Source of the DNA: VRUE01 sp036524775
Lineage (GTDB): Bacteria; Actinomycetota; Thermoleophilia; Solirubrobacterales; 70-9
Assembly: GCA_036524775.1 (NCBI GenBank)
Contig: DATDBO010000065.1
Span: 1 to 8,712, forward strand
Direction of reading: 5' to 3'
DNA: 8,712 nucleotides
Every line of letters begins with the position of its first letter. Positions within the stretch are counted from its first letter, which is position 1. The notes under the pieces are model-generated. The model did not search any database. It worked only from the letters and a program-made list of their open reading frames with translations, and was not told where the DNA came from. Of this stretch, positions 5,734 through 8,712 are shown one piece after another. Made by a program: the position numbers and the translations under genes.

Positions 5734-5746
5734 CGCGCCAAGCGCG
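5734..5746 (-). terminator. Possible weak terminator behind sixA
   Basis: CGCGC-N3-GCGCG forms a 5-bp GC stem 33 nt after the sixA stop. On the minus strand it is followed by the moderately T-rich GTCTGTTGTCT. Stem and T-tract are both short of a typical intrinsic terminator, but no better candidate ends this operon. Confidence 0.3.
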
Positions 5747-5779
5747 TCCTGACTTCAACAAAAGCGTGTCCCGGCCGCT

Positions 5780-6232
5780 TCACCTCCCATGGGCGGTCGG
5801 GGCACCCCTCTCCCCAGCCAGGTCCTCAGGCCGCAGCAGCGCCAACAGGGTGCCGCCGTCGACGATCGCGAGGCCGCCCTTGCGCAGCTTCACCCTGGCG
5901 CCGGTCAAGCGGGCGATCTCGTCGGAGAAGTCCGGCTCGTGCCCGACCAGGAGAACGTCGCCACGACCCGCGGCAAGGCCGAGCGCGTCGAACCCGCCGC
6001 CGCTCAGCTCGCCGGCGACCTCGGGCTCGAGGCCGAGCGCTCGGCAGGCGAGTCGGGCAGTGTCGGCGGCGCGCACCTTGGGGCTGGTCAGGCAGGCGTC
6101 GACGTTCGCTCCGAGCGCCGCCAACGCGCGCCCGGCCGCCTCCGCTTGGCGCTCTCCCTCGGCGGTGAGGCGCCGCGCCGTGTCGTCGCCGCCGTGTGGC
6201 TCGGCGACGCCGTGTCGCAGCAGGTAGATCAC
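5780..6232 (-). CDS. sixA: SixA-type phosphohistidine phosphatase (histidine phosphatase superfamily)
   Basis: A 150-residue protein that would remove phosphate from phosphohistidine or a small phosphorylated substrate in the cytoplasm. LLRHG at 4-8 holds the nucleophilic His7 with Arg6, SPKVRAADTA at 50-59 holds the second phosphate-binding Arg54, and LVGHEPDFS at 95-103 holds the second His98. The ending RKGGLAIVDGG...LLALLRPEDL is typical of the short SixA group (150-165 residues) and not of phosphoglycerate mutases. The start is GTG 6232, which places the RHG motif at the usual distance from the N-terminus. No clear Shine-Dalgarno sequence precedes it. It begins 22 nt behind the GNAT gene and is probably the last gene of a three-gene operon. 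In E. coli SixA acts on phosphotransfer proteins; the target here is unknown. Confidence 0.86.
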   Translation of the reverse strand: MIYLLRHGVAEPHGGDDTARRLTAEGERQAEAAGRALAALGANVDACLTSPKVRAADTARLACRALGLEPEVAGELSGGGFDALGLAAGRGDVLLVGHEPDFSDEIARLTGARVKLRKGGLAIVDGGTLLALLRPEDLAGERGAPTAHGR

Positions 6233-6254
6233 GCGCGGATCGTATGCGCTGCGC

Positions 6255-7040
6255 TCAGCCGGGTGCGGGGCAGAGGTACAGCCGGTAGTCGTAGATCGTC
6301 TCGAACCCCATCCGCCGATAGATGCTCTCGCCCATCGGCGACGCCTGCAGCGAGGCCGACTCGGCGCCCATTTCGAAGCCGGCGTCGAGGGCGGCGGCGG
6401 TCATCGCGCGGCCGAGCCCCCGTCCACGTGCCTCCGCGGTGCAGCCGACCCAGAAGATGCCGGCGACCCCGTGGCTGACGATCGTCATCGAGATGCCGGC
6501 GGGGCGTCCGTCGAGGTGGGCAAGGAAAGCGGCGGCTCCATCGGCCCAGAGGTACTCGTGGTTCTCGTAGAAGGCGAAGATTTCGGGCGGGAAGCCGATG
6601 TCGGCGTAGGACTCGATCGCGACCTGCCAGTACCGAGCGGCCTCGTCGGGGGAGCGGACCCGGCGCAGTTCGACTCCGGTAGGCGGCCGGGCGTCCTCGG
6701 GGGGCCGACCCTCCAGGACCATCTCGGGCATCGCGTAGACGTTCTGCAGGCCGGCACGCTCGGCCGCGTCGATCAGGTCGACGTCCTCCGGTGCCCCGGC
6801 GCGCGCCCAGACGGCGAAGCCGCGCCCGCGGTCGGCGAACCAGGCACGCGCCTGCGTGAGGAACTCGTCCGGATCGAGCCCGTCGTCAAGCCGGAACGCG
6901 GCATTGGAGATCACGGGGTGGGTCGAGCGCCCGGCGCCGAAGAGCAGGCCGTCGGCCACCTCGATCTCTGCGCCCGGGTCGAGGCCGAACAGCCGCCGTG
7001 AGCTCTCGATCGTGTTGAGGTGCGCGTTGCGATGAGCCAT
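6255..7040 (-). CDS. GNAT-family N-acetyltransferase
   Basis: Uses acetyl-CoA to acetylate an amine; the acceptor is unknown. In the 261-residue protein the catalytic GNAT domain lies in the second half. The strand FWVGCTAEARGRGLGRAM at 196-213 contains the R-G-R-G-L-G pyrophosphate-binding loop of motif A. ASPMGESIYRRMGFETIYDY at 233-252 is the typical final helix-strand, with Tyr241 in the position often acting as general acid. Residues 1-110 end in a strand (YAMPEMVLEG) that also looks like a GNAT end, so the N-terminal half may be a degenerate acetyltransferase repeat, as in double-GNAT proteins. The ATG starts 6 nt behind the NTF2-like gene with no clear Shine-Dalgarno sequence, suggesting coupled translation. 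Confidence 0.88.
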   Translation of the reverse strand: MAHRNAHLNTIESSRRLFGLDPGAEIEVADGLLFGAGRSTHPVISNAAFRLDDGLDPDEFLTQARAWFADRGRGFAVWARAGAPEDVDLIDAAERAGLQNVYAMPEMVLEGRPPEDARPPTGVELRRVRSPDEAARYWQVAIESYADIGFPPEIFAFYENHEYLWADGAAAFLAHLDGRPAGISMTIVSHGVAGIFWVGCTAEARGRGLGRAMTAAALDAGFEMGAESASLQASPMGESIYRRMGFETIYDYRLYLCPAPG

Positions 7041-7046
7041 CAGGGC

Positions 7047-7499
7047 TCAGCGGGCCTGGCCGGCTGCCCGACGGCTGAGCTCGTCGCCGGTCGAGGCGAG
7101 GTACTCATCGAGCGCCTTCGACTTCTGCGTGTCCTCGTAGACCTCGTACTCGCGCAGCTTGCCCCAGGCGATGCGGCCCCATATCACGTAGCGGTTCTCG
7201 TAGACCCGCTCGCCCGCCGGCGAGTCGAGGTAGTCGGTGCCGCGGATGCAGATCGTCTGCTTCCAGGGGAAGCCCTTGAGGACCACCTCGTCGGGGGAGA
7301 TCTGCAGGCCGGTGTCGGCAAACCGCTGCAGCCACGGCTCCAGCTCCCCCTTGCCGTCGAACGTCCCGCCCCACGAGCTGTCGCCGGGAAAGCGAAACCG
7401 CACGTCTTCGGCATCCATCCTCAGCGTCGGCCCGATGTCCCCCGAGCTCGCCGCCGCCATGTTCCGAGCGATCATCTTCTTGGCCAGCCAGGACAGCAT
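7047..7499 (-). CDS. NTF2-like / SnoaL-like domain protein
   Basis: A 150-residue protein that by overall pattern fits the cone-shaped NTF2-like fold. An N-terminal helix (WLAKKMIARNMAAASSGD) is followed by short strands (EDVRFRFPGDSSWGGTFDGK), a helix that begins GELEPWLQRF, and long strands ending in ENRYVIWGRIAWGKLREYEVYED. The fold serves as a small-molecule binding pocket or as an enzyme (isomerase, cyclase, hydratase). No catalytic residues can be assigned, so the activity is unknown. The frame stays open to 7640, but ATG 7499 is chosen because a full AAAAGGAGG lies 5 nt before it and the upstream codons do not look coding. It is probably the first gene of the operon with the GNAT and SixA genes (gaps of 6 and 22 nt). 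Fold assignment is moderate. Confidence 0.75.
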   Translation of the reverse strand: MLSWLAKKMIARNMAAASSGDIGPTLRMDAEDVRFRFPGDSSWGGTFDGKGELEPWLQRFADTGLQISPDEVVLKGFPWKQTICIRGTDYLDSPAGERVYENRYVIWGRIAWGKLREYEVYEDTQKSKALDEYLASTGDELSRRAAGQAR

Positions 7500-7504
7500 C
7501 CACG

Positions 7505-7513
7505 CCTCCTTTT
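7505..7513 (-). promoter_or_regulatory. Strong Shine-Dalgarno sequence deciding the NTF2-like start
   Basis: AAAAGGAGG on the minus strand lies 5 nt before ATG 7499. It is the best ribosome binding site in the window and rules against the longer frame starting at 7640. Confidence 0.75.
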
Positions 7514-7526
7514 GCCGAGTTTGCGC

Positions 7527-7546
7527 TCCTCGCAACCTAGCGAGGA
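7527..7546. promoter_or_regulatory. Inverted repeat upstream of the NTF2-like operon
   Basis: TCCTCGC and GCGAGGA are perfect 7-bp arms around AACCTA. On the minus strand the centre reads TAGGTT, a TAnnnT -10-like hexamer 34 nt before the start codon. The repeat could be an operator over the operon promoter or a hairpin in its leader. No -35 match supports the promoter. Confidence 0.35.
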
Positions 7547-7600
7547 CGGTCGGGTGGGGAGAGATTGCTGCTCCGAGGGCTTGGAGAGTTACATGGGGGG

Positions 7601-7620
7601 ATACATATGGCATTATGTAT
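7601..7620. promoter_or_regulatory. VapBC autoregulatory operator candidate
   Basis: ATACATA and TATGTAT are perfect 7-bp arms separated by TGGCAT. The repeat is strikingly AT-rich in this GC-rich window and covers the antitoxin ATG at 7615. VapB-VapC complexes typically bind such repeats at their own promoter, with the ribbon-helix-helix domain contacting the DNA. TACATA in the left arm could double as a -10, which would place transcription start at or near the ATG. Confidence 0.6.
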
Positions 7621-7854
7621 GGCGTGAAAAGGACGACCATTTACCTGACCGAGGCACAAAAGAAGGAGCTGGAAACCATCTCCGACCGCACGCGACAGAC
7701 CGAGGCGGAGCTGATTCGCGAAGGAGTCGATCACGTCATCTCGATGAAGCGGCTTCGGCAGCGGAAGCCCCGTCCGTTGTTTGCACTCAACGACCCGGTT
7801 TTGGACGATCCCGACCGTATCGACGAGGCGCTCGAGGGATTCGGCGACGAATGA
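7615..7854 (+). CDS. vapB: VapB-type antitoxin, ribbon-helix-helix
   Basis: A 79-residue labile antitoxin that should bind and neutralise the adjacent VapC and repress the operon. VKRTTIYLTEAQ at 4-15 is the DNA-contacting strand, with two helices following to about residue 42 (TRQTEAELIREGVDHVI), the classic RHH/CopG pattern. The acidic tail RPLFALNDPVLDDP...EALEGFGDE resembles the toxin-wrapping end of actinobacterial VapBs. The frame is open far upstream, so the start is a choice. ATG 7615 is preferred because it coincides with a possible leaderless start. GTG 7624 would give the common KRTT beginning, but neither has a well-spaced Shine-Dalgarno sequence. The stop overlaps the vapC start as ATGA, implying coupled translation. 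Confidence 0.87.
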   Translation: MYGVKRTTIYLTEAQKKELETISDRTRQTEAELIREGVDHVISMKRLRQRKPRPLFALNDPVLDDPDRIDEALEGFGDE

Positions 7855-8282
7855 TCCTGGTCGACACCAGCGCATTGATGCAGTTCGCCAGCTCCACCGC
7901 CAAGCGCCACGCCGACGTTGTCGCGGTGGTCGAGGAATTGGCCGGCCCCTTCCTTCTCTCTCCGTTCGTCCTCGCCGAGCTCGATTACATGCTTGGCACC
8001 AGGCACGGCCAGAGCGCTCAGCTGGCAATGCTCGACGAGGTGGCGGAGGGGGCCTACGAGTTGGCCGAGTTCAATCGCTCGGACGTTGAATCTGCCGCGG
8101 CGGTTATCCGTCGCTACGAAGATCTGAAGATCGGCCTGACCGACGCATCGATAGTCGTGCTCGCCGACCGCCATCAGTCCGTCGACGTCTTGACCTTCGA
8201 CTCGCGCCACTTCCGTGCTATGCAAGGCCCCGGAGGCCGCCCCTTCCGCCTGCTGCCGGACGACTATCCAACCCAGCAGTGA
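7851..8282 (+). CDS. vapC: VapC-type toxin, PIN-domain ribonuclease
   Basis: A 143-residue PIN-domain nuclease, the toxic half of the module. Family members cut tRNA or rRNA with Mg2+ when the antitoxin is degraded. The four acidic active-site residues are all present: Asp5 in LVDTSAL, Glu43 in LAELDYML, Asp98 in GLTDAS and Asp117 in LTFDSRHF, so the enzyme looks intact. The order antitoxin-toxin with a 4-nt ATGA overlap is standard. The RNA target cannot be predicted from the sequence. The frame is open far upstream, but that part is antisense to neighbouring genes and is not coding. The gene ends 3 nt from the opposing GST-like gene. Confidence 0.93.
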   Translation: MILVDTSALMQFASSTAKRHADVVAVVEELAGPFLLSPFVLAELDYMLGTRHGQSAQLAMLDEVAEGAYELAEFNRSDVESAAAVIRRYEDLKIGLTDASIVVLADRHQSVDVLTFDSRHFRAMQGPGGRPFRLLPDDYPTQQ

Positions 8283-8285
8283 CGG

Positions 8286-8712
8286 TCATCGCTGCTCACT
8301 GAGCCACTCCTGCGGGACGAAACCCGCCGGAACTCCCGTCGGGTAGTCGGGCATCAGCTCGGTGGCATGGCGCGCCGCCTTGCGGCCCTCCATCGCAGGT
8401 GCGAGATCCTCGAAAGTCATCAGCAGTCTTACCGAGGCCCCGATCTGGAAGTCGGCGGCGTTGCGCTGCTCGCCGCCGATCGTCCCCTCGTCGAGCAGCT
8501 CGTCGACGCGGTCGAGAAGAGCAGGCAACGTTCCGGCCGTCCTCTTGACGCTCTCGGTGTCGTTGGCGCTGACCTTGTGCGCGAAGTACCAGGCGACCGG
8601 CCAGCCGACCGAGGCGATCAGGCCGGGTGCGGGTACGCCGGCCTCACGAGTCAGCTTGGTACGCAACTCCGGCCGGCGGACGTTGATCCAGGCCCCCAGC
8701 CGCCGCGGAACC
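8286..8712 (-). CDS. Glutathione S-transferase-like protein, C-terminal part (5' end outside window)
   Basis: The frame runs open off the window edge, with conserved-looking residues (LGAWINVRRPELRTK) before a TTG that might be mistaken for a start, so the gene is partial. The 142 residues seen fit the all-helical C-terminal domain of GST-like proteins: a long helix with LPALLDRVDELLDEG, then NAADFQIGASVRLLMTFEDL, which matches the N-capping box and helix region (usually S/T-x-x-D). The thioredoxin-like half that would bind glutathione or another thiol is not in the window. The activity is therefore unknown; detoxification or thiol-transfer is the family's usual role. It converges on vapC. 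Confidence 0.7.
   Translation of the reverse strand, partial: VPRRLGAWINVRRPELRTKLTREAGVPAPGLIASVGWPVAWYFAHKVSANDTESVKRTAGTLPALLDRVDELLDEGTIGGEQRNAADFQIGASVRLLMTFEDLAPAMEGRKAARHATELMPDYPTGVPAGFVPQEWLSEQR

Larger units (their letters stand above)
5451..5779. other. Non-coding gap upstream of the FabG-like gene, downstream of sixA
   Basis: This 329-nt stretch has no credible gene. The frames open across it give proteins without recognisable domains and without the codon bias of the neighbours. It is less GC-rich than its flanks, most clearly near 5580-5660. It holds the FabG-like promoter region, three independent perfect palindromes (5518-5535, 5625-5641, 5715-5727), a small hairpin (5734-5746) behind sixA, and the hexamer CAAAAG three times (5562, 5585, 5759). 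The first two copies sit within similar 13-15 nt units about 23 nt apart. A small RNA or a longer regulatory leader is possible, but no sequence feature establishes one. Confidence 0.6.

Noticed and set aside
5493..5783. Small frames on both strands in the 5451-5779 gap (up to 96 residues on the minus strand)
   Set aside because: No ribosome binding site, recognisable domain or codon bias like the neighbours. The frames run into the known genes on either side.
7500..7640. N-terminal extension of the NTF2-like frame by 47 residues
   Set aside because: A full-strength Shine-Dalgarno sequence lies directly before ATG 7499, and the extension crosses the vapB operator and start.
7020..7850. Upstream extensions of the vapC and vapB frames, giving 420- and 205-residue proteins
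   Set aside because: The extensions are antisense to the NTF2-like gene and have no domain. VapC and VapB have standard lengths from ATG 7851 and ATG 7615.
8664..8666. TTG as the start of the GST-like gene
   Set aside because: The frame continues upstream with plausible coding sequence (LGAWINVRRPE) to the window edge, so this codon is an internal leucine.

Overview
This is a very GC-rich stretch (clearly above 65% G+C by eye, with codons ending mostly in G or C) packed with genes on both strands. The protein families, an actinobacterial-style VapBC pair, weak TAnnnT -10 elements and several starts without a Shine-Dalgarno sequence suggest a high-GC actinobacterium, possibly of the Thermoleophilia/Solirubrobacterales type. 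That placement is an impression, not a demonstrated result. I see no rRNA, tRNA, CRISPR array, insertion sequence or phage gene.

Layout. (1) 1-2805, plus strand: the 3' end of a family-2-like glycosyltransferase, glycerol kinase (glpK) 1 nt behind it, and a PlsC-type acyltransferase 69 nt further on. Together they could make glycerol-3-phosphate and use it for phospholipid or glycolipid assembly. (2) 2750-5450: a metallo-beta-lactamase-fold lactonase-like gene (minus) whose 3' end overlaps plsC, a divergent short-chain dehydrogenase/reductase (SDR, plus) that lacks the usual Tyr/Lys pair, and a convergent classical FabG-like SDR (minus). The divergent pair shares a 72-nt promoter region in which both genes have a TAnnnT hexamer exactly 9 nt before ATG and no ribosome binding site. 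(3) 5451-5779: the only gap over 300 nt. It is non-coding, less GC-rich, and carries three separate operator-like palindromes. (4) 5780-7499, minus strand: a likely operon of an NTF2-like protein, a GNAT acetyltransferase and a SixA-type histidine phosphatase. (5) 7601-8282, plus strand: a type II VapBC toxin-antitoxin pair with a perfect inverted repeat at the antitoxin start. (6) 8286-8712, minus strand: the C-terminal part of a glutathione S-transferase-like protein that runs out of the window.

Most of this is recognisable metabolism plus one toxin-antitoxin module. I do not find convincing evidence of a previously undescribed system. The points most worth a second look are the SDR without its catalytic tyrosine, the paired leaderless-type divergent promoters, the glycerol kinase lacking both known regulatory loop features, the plsC/lactonase 3' overlap with a perfect hairpin, and the palindrome-rich gap at 5451-5779.
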